Part shown: positions 34,367-41,944 of the stretch, in pieces
How the letters are laid out: every line of letters starts with the position of its first letter
Position numbering within the stretch: position 1 is the stretch's first letter
DNA from: Plebeiibacterium sediminum
GTDB lineage: Bacteria > Bacteroidota > Bacteroidia > Bacteroidales > Marinilabiliaceae
Reading direction: 5' to 3'
Assembly: GCF_026013605.1 (NCBI RefSeq)
Contig: NZ_JAPDPJ010000024.1
Location: 18,742-82,741, forward strand
DNA: 64,000 nt
The notes under the pieces: model-generated
What the model saw: only the letters and a program-made list of their open reading frames with translations
Told to the model about the DNA's origin: nothing
The model's database searches: none
Program-made: the position numbers and the translations under genes

Positions 34367-34989
34367 ACCTTAATCCAATGGGAATTGAAAACGACAGTAT
34401 GAAAATTATTTCAGCAGAACTGTCGCATTTAAATATTCCTGCAGAGTTGGATCGCATTATAAAAAGGGTGATTCATACAACAGCCGACTTTGAGTACGGC
34501 CATTTATTTGAAGCACATCCAGATGCCGTTGAAAATGCTAAAAAGGCATTGTCACAATCATGCAATATTTATGCTGATACCACAATGATTACAGCTGGTG
34601 TAAGCAAACCCTCTTTATCAAAACTGGGTTGCGAAATCAATTGTTTTGTGCATCATCCTGATGTGATTGAAACAGCAAAAGAAAAGGGTATTACACGTTC
34701 AATCTGTGGCATTGATAAGGCTTCAGAAGACGAATCCTATAAAATATTTGTGATTGGAAACGCTCCTACCGCTTTGGTTCGCATCTGCGAATTAGCTAAA
34801 GAAGGCAAAATAAAGCCTGATTTGGTAATTGGTGTTCCTGTAGGTTTTGTTGGTGCTGCTGAATCTAAACAAATGCTTAAAGAATCCGGTCTGCCATACA
34901 TGATTATTCGTGGCCGTAAAGGTGGCAGCACAGTTGGTGTGGCCATTTTAAATGCATTGTTGTACGACATGACTAATCGTAAGATTTAA
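34345..34989 (+). CDS. cbiC: cobalt-precorrin-8 methylmutase
   Basis: A 214-residue enzyme that moves the C-11 methyl group to C-12, giving cobyrinate. Diagnostic stretches are IIKRVIHTTADFEYGHLFE (with the catalytic His), YADTTMITAGVSK, GNAPTALVRICEL, GVPVGFVGAAESK and IRGRKGGSTVGVAILNAL. A Met at 34378 is an alternative start without the long overlap with cbiA. The gene is followed by the 700-base repeat island. Confidence 0.94.
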   Translation: MEKSNYINLNPMGIENDSMKIISAELSHLNIPAELDRIIKRVIHTTADFEYGHLFEAHPDAVENAKKALSQSCNIYADTTMITAGVSKPSLSKLGCEINCFVHHPDVIETAKEKGITRSICGIDKASEDESYKIFVIGNAPTALVRICELAKEGKIKPDLVIGVPVGFVGAAESKQMLKESGLPYMIIRGRKGGSTVGVAILNALLYDMTNRKI

Positions 34990-35064
34990 GGGAAAGAATC
35001 ATTATATATCAACCCTTCTTCTGCACCCCTCCTAAAATGCAGGAGTTAAATGTGCTACGACACT

Positions 35065-35657
35065 CTCCTCCTTCCAAAGGAGGAGTACCCGAGGAACGAG
35101 GGGGAGGTGGTTTTTTAATTAAGATTGATACTGTAGCTAACGACAAAAGGCAATTTATTATATTAATTGTTTCAGGCCTACAGCCTGAGATTTACTTGGT
35201 ACCTAATTACAAGGGGCGATGCCCCTTGCTGTGATGTTAAAGGCTTTCAGCCTTTTGATTTAGAGACGTAAAAATAAAAAAAGGATAAAGGGAGTTGTAC
35301 CCTGGAAACAAGGGAAAATGGTTTTATAATTATGAATGACGATGTAACTAAACAGCAAAAGGCTGAAAGCCTTACATATCGCAACTTGGGGCATCGCCCA
35401 ATTGTGTCCAAAAAGTGAATGTAAGAGAATTCAATTTATTAAAATGATGCCAGAGGCATCACATATTTATAGAATAGTTATATAATAGATAAATTGACTC
35501 CAGAGGAGTCACATGTACATAGAAATTGGGATTGCGGTTCGACTCCGCTGGAGTCGATTTATGCTTATAACGTATTTCTATAAACATGTAATCCCTCTGG
35601 GATTAATAGATAAATAAAGTTAATTATATCTTTTCGAACACCAGAGGGCATCGCCCT
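35065..35657. repeat. repeat island of short palindromes, cbiC-cbiD gap
   Basis: The whole gap 34990-35690 is non-coding and holds at least eleven short stem-loops: CTCCTCCTT/AAGGAGGAG (35065), TCAGGC/GCCTGA (35172), CAAGGGGC/GCCCCTTG (35210), AAAGGC/GCCTTT (35239), AAGGC/GCCTT (35359), TTGGG/CCCAA (35386), TGATGCC/GGCATCA (35445), TGACTCC/GGAGTCA (35495), CGACTCC/GGAGTCG (35540), TAATCCC/GGGATTA (35589) and AGGGC/GCCCT (35645). Three have the AGA loop (or TCT on the other strand) and a common ACATRTTTATAGAA-like tail. A purine-rich tract lies at 35270-35320. Confidence 0.85.
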
Positions 35658-35690
35658 AAGAGAATTAACATTGCAAAAGAAGTTTATTAA

Positions 35691-36800
35691 ATGATTTCTA
35701 AAGAAACAGAACATAAAGAACTCAAAAACGGATTAACAACAGGAACCTGTGCTTCTGCTGTTGCCAAGGCTGCCGTGTACATGTTGGTGAATCAGGAAAT
35801 GATTAAACATGTTGCCATTACACTCCCATCTGGTTCTGAGGTTATTTTAGAAATCAACGACAGCTCCATCAATAAAAACCAGACCCAATGCGCCACCATC
35901 AAAGATGCCGGTGATGATCCGGATATTACACATGGTGCAACTATTTGTGCTTCTGCAAAGTTTATTGATGGAAATGATATTAAAATCATTGGAGGAAAAG
36001 GAATTGGCAGAGTTACAAAACCAGGCCTGGCGGTTGAAGTGGGTCAACCAGCCATTAATCCGGTTCCCTTAAAAATGATAAAGCAATCTATTGCAGAAGT
36101 ACTTCCAAAAGGAAAAGGTGTAGCAGTTGAAATAAGCATTCCTGAAGGAGAAAAGCTGGCTAAAAAAACATTCAATCCACAACTGGGAATTGTTGGTGGT
36201 TTATCCGTTTTAGGTACTACCGGAATTGTAAAACCAATGTCGGAAGAGGCGTTAAAAGATTCATTGGTAGTCAAGCTAAATCAAATTGAAGCCTACGGAT
36301 TTAAGGAAGCCATTTTCTCTCCAGGCAATTACAGTACTTCTTTTTCAAAAGAGAATCTAAATATCAACGAAGAATGGGTAGTGCTCACTTCCAATTACAT
36401 TGGATTTATGCTCGAACAAGCCATCATCCAAAACTTTAAAAAAGTGGTTATTGTAGGTCACTTGGGTAAACTCATAAAAATTGCAGGAGGCATCTTTCAT
36501 ACCCACAGCAGAATTGCTGATGCACGCAATGAAATTATGGCTTCGCACTATTTTAAATTTAGTAAAGATGCAGAAGGCTTTGATCTGATCATGCAATCCA
36601 ACACCACTGAAGAAGCCATTTCTTTTGTGAAAGATGCAGCATTCTGGAATTATCTGGCTAATACCATGAAAAAACGAGCTGAATTATACTGTCATGGAGA
36701 TCTGGAAGTAGAGATTGTATTGCTATCGCAAAAAGCAGGTTTACTTGCCACAACCAGCGAGGCTTTATCCATCATTAACCATATTCATCATGAAAAATAA
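35691..36800 (+). CDS. cbiD: cobalt-precorrin-5B C1-methyltransferase
   Basis: A 369-residue enzyme that methylates C-1 of the contracted ring in the anaerobic pathway. Family marks are LKNGLTTGTCASAVAKAA at residues ~10-28, TIKDAGDDPDITHGA near residue 67, GGKGIGRVTKPGLAVEVGQPAINPVP, and the later HLGKLIKIAGGIFHTHSRIAD. Length is standard. Its 3' end overlaps cbiE by 11 bases. Confidence 0.94.
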   Translation: MISKETEHKELKNGLTTGTCASAVAKAAVYMLVNQEMIKHVAITLPSGSEVILEINDSSINKNQTQCATIKDAGDDPDITHGATICASAKFIDGNDIKIIGGKGIGRVTKPGLAVEVGQPAINPVPLKMIKQSIAEVLPKGKGVAVEISIPEGEKLAKKTFNPQLGIVGGLSVLGTTGIVKPMSEEALKDSLVVKLNQIEAYGFKEAIFSPGNYSTSFSKENLNINEEWVVLTSNYIGFMLEQAIIQNFKKVVIVGHLGKLIKIAGGIFHTHSRIADARNEIMASHYFKFSKDAEGFDLIMQSNTTEEAISFVKDAAFWNYLANTMKKRAELYCHGDLEVEIVLLSQKAGLLATTSEALSIINHIHHEK

Positions 36801-37425
36801 TCATAACCATATATATATCTGCGGTATTGGTCCGGGACATCCGGATTATATTGCACCAATCGTTTATAAAAAGGTGGAAAATGCAGATATCCTGATTGGA
36901 GGAAGCCGCCATCTGGAAATTTTTAGTGACTATAAAAAGAATTGTTTTGTATTTACAGGGAGCTTATCTGCATTAAAAGATAAGATGGAATCTTTGCAAA
37001 ATAAAACTATTGTGGTGCTGGTTTCTGGCGATACAGGATTTTATTCCTTACGTCGATATATTCAAAGTGCATTACCTGATGCTGCCATTGATTTAATCCC
37101 GGGATTAAGCTCCTATCAGTATTTATATGCAAAGGTAGGTTTGGGCTACGAAAATGCCTTAAAAGCCTCCTTACACGGCAAAGAATTAGATTTTTTACAA
37201 GCGGTTGAAACCTATGAATCCGTTTTTCTGCTTACCGATAAAAAGCAAAACTGGAAATGGATTGCAGAACAATTAGTAAACGCAGGTTATGGTGATTACA
37301 ACTATCACATAGGCATTCACCTCTCCTACCCTGATGAAAAAATCATTAGCATCACAGCTAAAGAAGCTTTACAACTAGATGAAGATTATGATCTAAGTTG
37401 TGTAATTATAGAGAGGAACAAGTAG
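36790..37425 (+). CDS. cbiE: cobalt-precorrin-7 C5-methyltransferase
   Basis: A 211-residue SAM-dependent tetrapyrrole methylase. It starts with the SAM-loop motif YICGIGPGHPDYIAP and has VVLVSGDTGFYSL and IDLIPGLSSYQYL. The ATG at 36790 is chosen over an upstream in-frame Met at 36715 because the extra 25 residues lie within cbiD and precede the family N-terminus. The partner CbiT is separate here, and a purine-rich and palindromic gap lies between them. Confidence 0.92.
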   Translation: MKNNHNHIYICGIGPGHPDYIAPIVYKKVENADILIGGSRHLEIFSDYKKNCFVFTGSLSALKDKMESLQNKTIVVLVSGDTGFYSLRRYIQSALPDAAIDLIPGLSSYQYLYAKVGLGYENALKASLHGKELDFLQAVETYESVFLLTDKKQNWKWIAEQLVNAGYGDYNYHIGIHLSYPDEKIISITAKEALQLDEDYDLSCVIIERNK

Positions 37426-37436
37426 AAAGGAAAAAG

Positions 37437-37482
37437 GAAAAAGGAAAAAAGGTTAAAGGGTTAAAGGTTAAATAGATCATTA
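37437..37482. repeat. purine-rich tandem tract (GGAAAAA-type)
   Basis: Repeated GGAAAAA, GGTTAAAG and GGTTAAA units run directly after cbiE. Similar tracts are seen near 3165-3185, 31818-31835, 35280-35320 and 39615-39680. Confidence 0.6.
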
Positions 37483-37514
37483 GGTTATTAGGTTGGTAGA
37501 TCATAATTAAATAT

Positions 37515-37560
37515 AGGCCTGAAGGGCCTGCATCAAACAGCCCTGGGTGTTAGCCCTGGG
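37515..37560. repeat. two-hairpin repeat, cbiE-cbiT gap
   Basis: AGGCC-TGAAG-GGCCT, then 11 bases, then CCCTGGG-TGTTAG-CCCTGGG (one T/T mismatch). It repeats the TGAAG and TGTWAG loops and the exact 11-base spacing of 31912-31957, with different stem bases. Confidence 0.78.
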
Positions 37561-37593
37561 AAATAGAATTTGATGTATTGAGGAATTAAAAAA

Positions 37594-38148
37594 ATGAAAG
37601 ATTCAGCATTTATACGTGGGAATGTTCCCATGACAAAGGAAGAAATAAGAACATTGGTTTTGAGTAAACTGGAGCTTCAGTCTACCGATCATATGATGGA
37701 TATTGGTGCTGGAACAGGTTCTGTTTCTATTGAAGCAGCTCTGGCTCTTACGCAAGGAAAAGTCATAGGTATTGAACACAAAGACGAAGCTGTAGATTTG
37801 ATACATCAGAATATAGCAAAGTTTCAGATTAATAACCTGACGGTTGTACATAGCAAGGCTCCTCAAGGAATGGATGAAGTAAGCTCTTGTAATAAATTTT
37901 TCATAGGAGGAAGCGGTGGAAACCTGACTGATATTTTGAACCTTATAAAAACAAAGGGACAAAAAAACAGCATTGTGGTGGTAACTGCCATCGTTCTGGA
38001 TACCATGATTAAAGCCTATGAATATTTTAAAAACAATGAAGTTGATTTTGAGCTGATTCAGGTTGGTGTAAATAAAATTGATACTTCGCGTAAGGTGGCA
38101 ATGCTGACAGCTCAAAACCCAATTTTTATTTTAACTGCAAAGTTTTAA
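37594..38148 (+). CDS. cbiT: cobalt-precorrin-6B C15-methyltransferase (decarboxylating)
   Basis: A 184-residue Rossmann-type methyltransferase that methylates C-15 and removes the C-12 acetate carboxyl group. Motif I is MMDIGAGTGSVSIEAALA near residue 32; the family N-terminus GNVPMTKEEIRTLVLSKL and FIGGSGGNLTDIL near residue 107 confirm the call. cbiL starts five bases downstream. Confidence 0.93.
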   Translation: MKDSAFIRGNVPMTKEEIRTLVLSKLELQSTDHMMDIGAGTGSVSIEAALALTQGKVIGIEHKDEAVDLIHQNIAKFQINNLTVVHSKAPQGMDEVSSCNKFFIGGSGGNLTDILNLIKTKGQKNSIVVVTAIVLDTMIKAYEYFKNNEVDFELIQVGVNKIDTSRKVAMLTAQNPIFILTAKF

Positions 38149-38153
38149 ACAGA

Positions 38154-38852
38154 ATGAACAAACAAAACAAAGGTAAATTATATGGCGTTGGTATTGGTCC
38201 GGGCGATCCGGATTTATTAACCCTCAAAGCAGTAAAAGCTATTGGCAAAGCTGATATTATTTGTGTACCCAAATCAAAAGAACAAACCAGTACAGCCTTA
38301 GCTATCGTTTCGGAGTTTATTGATGACAATGCATGTATCGAATACATGACCTTCCCCATGTCGAAGGATGTTCATGTACGCATTGAAGCCCGAAAACAAA
38401 ATGCTCAACTCATTGAAAAGCATCTAAACGAAGGTAAAAATATTGCCTTTTTAACCTTGGGCGATCCAATGCTATACAGTACCTACAGCTATATTCTGGA
38501 GTACCTGAATACAGATTTTGAAGTTGAAACCATTCCTGGTATTTATTCCTTTGCTGCCATTAGCAGTTTGTTAAATCTGCCATTATGTAAGGATAATGAT
38601 CAATTGAGCGTGATTGGCTCTTTTGATAAAAATGCTTCCGGTATGCTCGAATTATCTGATACCACGGTATGCATGAAAATCTCCAGATATAAAGCTCAAT
38701 TGTACGATTTCCTTACCAGTCATCCTCAATACAAGTTTGTGATGATTACTGAAGCCGGAAAAGAAAAGCAACAGGTTTATAACAACATTGAGGTTTTAAA
38801 AGAGGAAGTACCTTATTTTTCAACAGCCATTATTAAAAAAAACAAAAACTAA
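38154..38852 (+). CDS. cbiL: cobalt-factor II C20-methyltransferase
   Basis: A 232-residue SAM-dependent methylase acting on cobalt-sirohydrochlorin. The N-terminal GVGIGPGDPDLLTLKAVKAI, the middle FLTLGDPMLYSTYSYI and TIPGIYSFAAISSLLNLPL are family blocks. It is separated from cbiT by five and from cbiF by four bases. Confidence 0.93.
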   Translation: MNKQNKGKLYGVGIGPGDPDLLTLKAVKAIGKADIICVPKSKEQTSTALAIVSEFIDDNACIEYMTFPMSKDVHVRIEARKQNAQLIEKHLNEGKNIAFLTLGDPMLYSTYSYILEYLNTDFEVETIPGIYSFAAISSLLNLPLCKDNDQLSVIGSFDKNASGMLELSDTTVCMKISRYKAQLYDFLTSHPQYKFVMITEAGKEKQQVYNNIEVLKEEVPYFSTAIIKKNKN

Positions 38853-38856
38853 AAAT

Positions 38857-39615
38857 ATGATAACATTTATTGGAGCCGGTCCTGGTGATCCGGAATTAAT
38901 CACAGTAAAAGGATTAAAAGCAATTCAACAGGCTGATGTCATTATCTATGCAGGATCTCTTGTTCCAAAAGCTGTGATTGAAGATCACAAACCGGAAGCT
39001 CAAATTCATAATAGTGCCACTATGGATCTGGAGTCGATCATTGATACCATGAAGACTGCTCACGAGCAAGGAAAATCTGTAGCCCGTGTTCATACTGGTG
39101 ATCCTTCTATTTACGGTTCCATCCGTGAACAAATTGAAGAGTTGGATAAGCTAAATATTCCACATACAGTTATTCCGGGTGTTAGTTCATTTGTGGCTAC
39201 TGCAGCAGCATTACAAAGAGAATTTACAGTACCAGGAATCTCTCAAACGGTAATCTGTACGCGTATGGAGGGCAGAACTCCCGTTCCGGAATTGGAGAAA
39301 ATTGAATTACTGGCTTCGCATAAAACTTCAATGGCTATTTTCCTTACTGTAGGTATGATTGATAAGCTGGTTGAAAAACTAACGATTCATTATGCAGAAA
39401 CGACTCCAATAGCTGTAGTACAAAGAGCAAGCTGGCCCGATCAAATCATTGTAAAAGGAACATTAAATACCATTGCTGCTAAAGTAAAAGAAGCAGGTAT
39501 TACCAAAACTGCCATGATTTTAGTGGGTGATTTCTTAGGCGATCAATTTGAGAACTCATTGCTATATGCTTCTCATTTTACACATGAGTATAGAAAGGGG
39601 TCAGGCGAAGCCTGA
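38857..39615 (+). CDS. cbiF: cobalt-precorrin-4 C11-methyltransferase
   Basis: A 252-residue SAM-dependent methylase. It has IGAGPGDPELITVKGLKAI, RVHTGDPSIYGSIREQ, VIPGVSSFVATAAALQREFTVPG and TRMEGRTPVPE, which identify CbiF/CobM. The last codons and the stop codon are made from a TCAGGC-GAA-GCCTGA hairpin (39601-39615), so the natural C-terminus may have been replaced by a repeat. Confidence 0.93.
   Translation: MITFIGAGPGDPELITVKGLKAIQQADVIIYAGSLVPKAVIEDHKPEAQIHNSATMDLESIIDTMKTAHEQGKSVARVHTGDPSIYGSIREQIEELDKLNIPHTVIPGVSSFVATAAALQREFTVPGISQTVICTRMEGRTPVPELEKIELLASHKTSMAIFLTVGMIDKLVEKLTIHYAETTPIAVVQRASWPDQIIVKGTLNTIAAKVKEAGITKTAMILVGDFLGDQFENSLLYASHFTHEYRKGSGEA
39601..39615. repeat. hairpin forming the end of cbiF
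   Basis: TCAGGC-GAA-GCCTGA, a perfect six-base stem that contains the cbiF TGA stop. It matches the TCAGGC/GCCTGA stem at 35172-35188, with a different loop. Confidence 0.65.
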
Positions 39616-39749
39616 AAGGAGAAAGGAAAAAAGGTTAAAGAGTTACAGGGAAAAAGGAACAGGGAGAAAGGAACACAGTAGTAATATATAAGAATTAGAG
39701 TTTTTCTATTTTTTATGGTATAGGTATAATAACTAAAAAAAATCTTACT

Positions 39750-39932
39750 CCTACGAAAACTCAGGCTTCAGCAACGTAGCTTGGGACCCATTCATTGAAG
39801 AAAATGATAAGACAGAGAGCTGTTTGAGCGATAGCGAGTTCTCTATGTCTCATTTTCAAAATGTAAATGGGTAAGCGAGTGGTGCCGCCTGCGGACTTTT
39901 TGCCTACTTTTTTGACTGTAGAAAAAAGTAGG
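39750..39932. repeat. composite multi-hairpin element, cbiF-cbiG gap
   Basis: Four nested or adjacent stems fill most of this 407-base non-coding gap: CTACG/CGTAG (39751-39779); a long imperfect stem with outer ACCCATT/AATGGGT and inner GAAAATGA/TCATTTTC (39786-39872); CCGC/GCGG (39885-39894); and CCTACTTTTTT/AAAAAAGTAGG (39903-39932). No ORF is present. The final stem with T-rich arm could also stop transcription. Confidence 0.72.
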
Positions 39933-40022
39933 AACAACAATCACTTGAGAGAGATTCTTTTTATTTAAAACAATTAACACTAGCAATACTTGTATTTTGA
40001 TCTATAATACAATTTAAACAAC

Positions 40023-41042
40023 ATGAACACAGCCATTATATCAATAAGCAAACAGGGGAATCAATTGGCTTCCAGACTAGCAAAACAATTGGAACAAACC
40101 TCATGCTATACCCTGGCCAAATGGGAACAGGAAGAATTCCTACCCATTGAAGGAAAACTGGGTGATTTTTGCGAAACCTTGTTTAAAAAATATGAGGCAT
40201 TGGTTTTTATCATGGCTTCAGGTATTGTGGTCAGAAGTATTGCTCCTTGGATCAAAAGCAAAACAAGCGATCCTGCTGTGGTGGTAATAGATGACAGAGG
40301 TCAACATGTAATTAGTCTGTTAAGTGGTCATTTAGGTGGTGCCAATGCACTGACTCTAAAAATTGCAGCAGCTATCAATGCACATCCTGTTATTACAACA
40401 GCTTCTGATGTAAACCATCTACCCTCTGTGGATATGTTGGCCAAACAACATGGGTTAATCATTGACTCCATGAAAAATGCTACCACCATAACAGCCATGA
40501 TTGTTAATGGCGAAAATGTTGTTTTAGACGATCCTTATCATATCCTCCCCAAAGATATTTTGCCTATAAAACAAGGCGAGGAAAGTGGATCTGTTATCGT
40601 TTCAAACCATCTGTTGATTAATACCAACAAACCGTTTGTAAAGCTGATTCCTCAAAATATCGTATTGGGCATTGGTTGTAAAAAAGATACCGGAAGTATT
40701 TCGTTATGGGAATTCATCATAGAAAACCTGAAAGAACTAAACATCGACTTACAAAGCATAAAAGCCATAGCATCCATTGATGTAAAATCTGATGAAAAAG
40801 CCATTTTAGATGCTGCTTTAAGGTTGGAATGTAACACCACCTTTTATTCGGCAGAACAGCTTCAGGAAGTAGATCATTTGTTTGAAGGCTCAGACTTTGT
40901 AAAATCAACCGTAGGTGTTGGTTCTGTAAGCACAACAGCTGCCTATACCGCAGGACACAAAAATGGAAGATTTTTATTGAAAAAAAAGAAAAAAGATGGA
41001 ATGACACTTTCTGTTTTTGAGCAATCCTTTAAAAAAAGCTAA
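40023..41042 (+). CDS. cbiG: cobalt-precorrin-5A hydrolase
   Basis: A 339-residue protein that opens the lactone and releases acetaldehyde in the anaerobic pathway. The N-terminal CbiG domain includes FIMASGIVVRSIAPWIKSK and the VISLLSGHLGGANALT block; the C-terminal domain contains LGIGCKKDTGS, SIDVKSDEKAI and GVGSVSTTAAYTAG. It follows a repeat-filled gap, so it may need its own promoter, but none is obvious. Confidence 0.92.
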   Translation: MNTAIISISKQGNQLASRLAKQLEQTSCYTLAKWEQEEFLPIEGKLGDFCETLFKKYEALVFIMASGIVVRSIAPWIKSKTSDPAVVVIDDRGQHVISLLSGHLGGANALTLKIAAAINAHPVITTASDVNHLPSVDMLAKQHGLIIDSMKNATTITAMIVNGENVVLDDPYHILPKDILPIKQGEESGSVIVSNHLLINTNKPFVKLIPQNIVLGIGCKKDTGSISLWEFIIENLKELNIDLQSIKAIASIDVKSDEKAILDAALRLECNTTFYSAEQLQEVDHLFEGSDFVKSTVGVGSVSTTAAYTAGHKNGRFLLKKKKKDGMTLSVFEQSFKKS

Positions 41043-41064
41043 TATGCAAGTGATGATTTGTATA

Positions 41065-41170
41065 GTTTGCTGGTGCAAGCTTATAACGTTTGCTGGTGCG
41101 AGTTTGTAACTCGTACCTCCTCTATTACATCATAACAGTCATCCACTGGTGCAAGTTTGCAACTTGTACC
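41065..41170. repeat. GGTGC...GTACC palindromes, cbiG-cbiH gap
   Basis: Two tandem 23-base units (41065-41087 and 41088-41110) share GTTTGCTGGTGC. Two hairpins follow: GGTGCGAGTT-TGT-AACTCGTACC (41095-41117) and GGTGCAAGTT-TGC-AACTTGTACC (41148-41170). Both keep the G/T wobble seen in the palindrome behind the RAYT gene. Confidence 0.8.
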
Positions 41171-41209
41171 TTATAAGTTTTTTATAGTAAAAAAAGAAAA
41201 TAATAAATA

Positions 41210-41944
41210 ATGAACGGAAAAATATATGTAGTTGGAATGGGCCCTGGAGGGCAAGATCATATCACGCCTAAAGCAATGGCTGCTATGCAAGGTAGCGATG
41301 TTATTGCCGGGTATAAAACATACATCGATTTAGTAAAACCATTTTTAGCTGATAAAGAGTTTGCTTCTTCAGGGATGAAAAAAGAAGTAGCACGTTGTGA
41401 GGAAGTGTTGGAACTAGCTAAAACCGGAAAAACGGTAAGCTTAATTAGTAGTGGTGATGCCGGAATATATGGAATGGCTGGTATTATGATTGAAATAGTA
41501 GATGCCCAAAACTCTGATATTGAGGTGGAAGTTATTCCCGGAATCAGTGCTTCTATTGCTTCAGCTTCATTATTAGGAGCTCCACTTATGAACGACTTTG
41601 CCACCATCAGCTTAAGCGACTTACTTACTCCATGGGAAGTAATCATTAAAAGACTTCATGCAGCAGGGAGCGGTGACTTTGTGGTTAGTTTGTACAACCC
41701 AAGAAGTAAAACGCGTGTAAAACACCTGGATACAGCTATTGATATTTTACTGGAATACCAAAAACCTGAAACTCCGGTTGGAATTGTAAAACATGCCATG
41801 CGCGAACTTCAGGAAACCCAGATTACAACTTTGGGCAACTTAAAAAACTGCGATATTGATATGTTTACCACTGTAATCATTGGTAACTCTCAAACCAACG
41901 TAGTGAACAATAAAATGGTTACAACAAGAGGATATCATATATGA
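41210..41944 (+). CDS. cbiH: cobalt-precorrin-3 (precorrin-3B) C17-methyltransferase
   Basis: A 244-residue SAM-dependent methylase that methylates C-17 and drives ring contraction. Markers: YVVGMGPGGQDHITPKAM, VIAGYKTYIDLV, LISSGDAGIYGMAG, GISASIASASLLGAPLMNDF and FVVSLYNPRSKTR. Its stop overlaps the cbiJ start by four bases (ATGA). Confidence 0.93.
   Translation: MNGKIYVVGMGPGGQDHITPKAMAAMQGSDVIAGYKTYIDLVKPFLADKEFASSGMKKEVARCEEVLELAKTGKTVSLISSGDAGIYGMAGIMIEIVDAQNSDIEVEVIPGISASIASASLLGAPLMNDFATISLSDLLTPWEVIIKRLHAAGSGDFVVSLYNPRSKTRVKHLDTAIDILLEYQKPETPVGIVKHAMRELQETQITTLGNLKNCDIDMFTTVIIGNSQTNVVNNKMVTTRGYHI

Noticed and set aside
35037..35234. A 65-codon ORF in the cbiC-cbiD gap
   Set aside because: It is composed almost entirely of palindromic repeat sequence, has no family likeness and no ribosome site.
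35534..35556. Possible tRNA fragment (GCGG-TTCGACT-CCGC looks like a T-arm)
   Set aside because: No acceptor, D or anticodon arm is found around it; the sequence is better explained by the GACTCC-GCT-GGAGTC palindrome.
34990..35690. CRISPR array
   Set aside because: The repeats differ in stem sequence, are palindromic with variable spacing, and no cas genes are near.
37603..38115. 170-codon ORF antisense to cbiT
   Set aside because: It mirrors the clear cbiT coding sequence; composition is typical of an antisense shadow.
41257..41646. 129-codon ORF antisense to cbiH
   Set aside because: Shadow of the well-supported cbiH gene.
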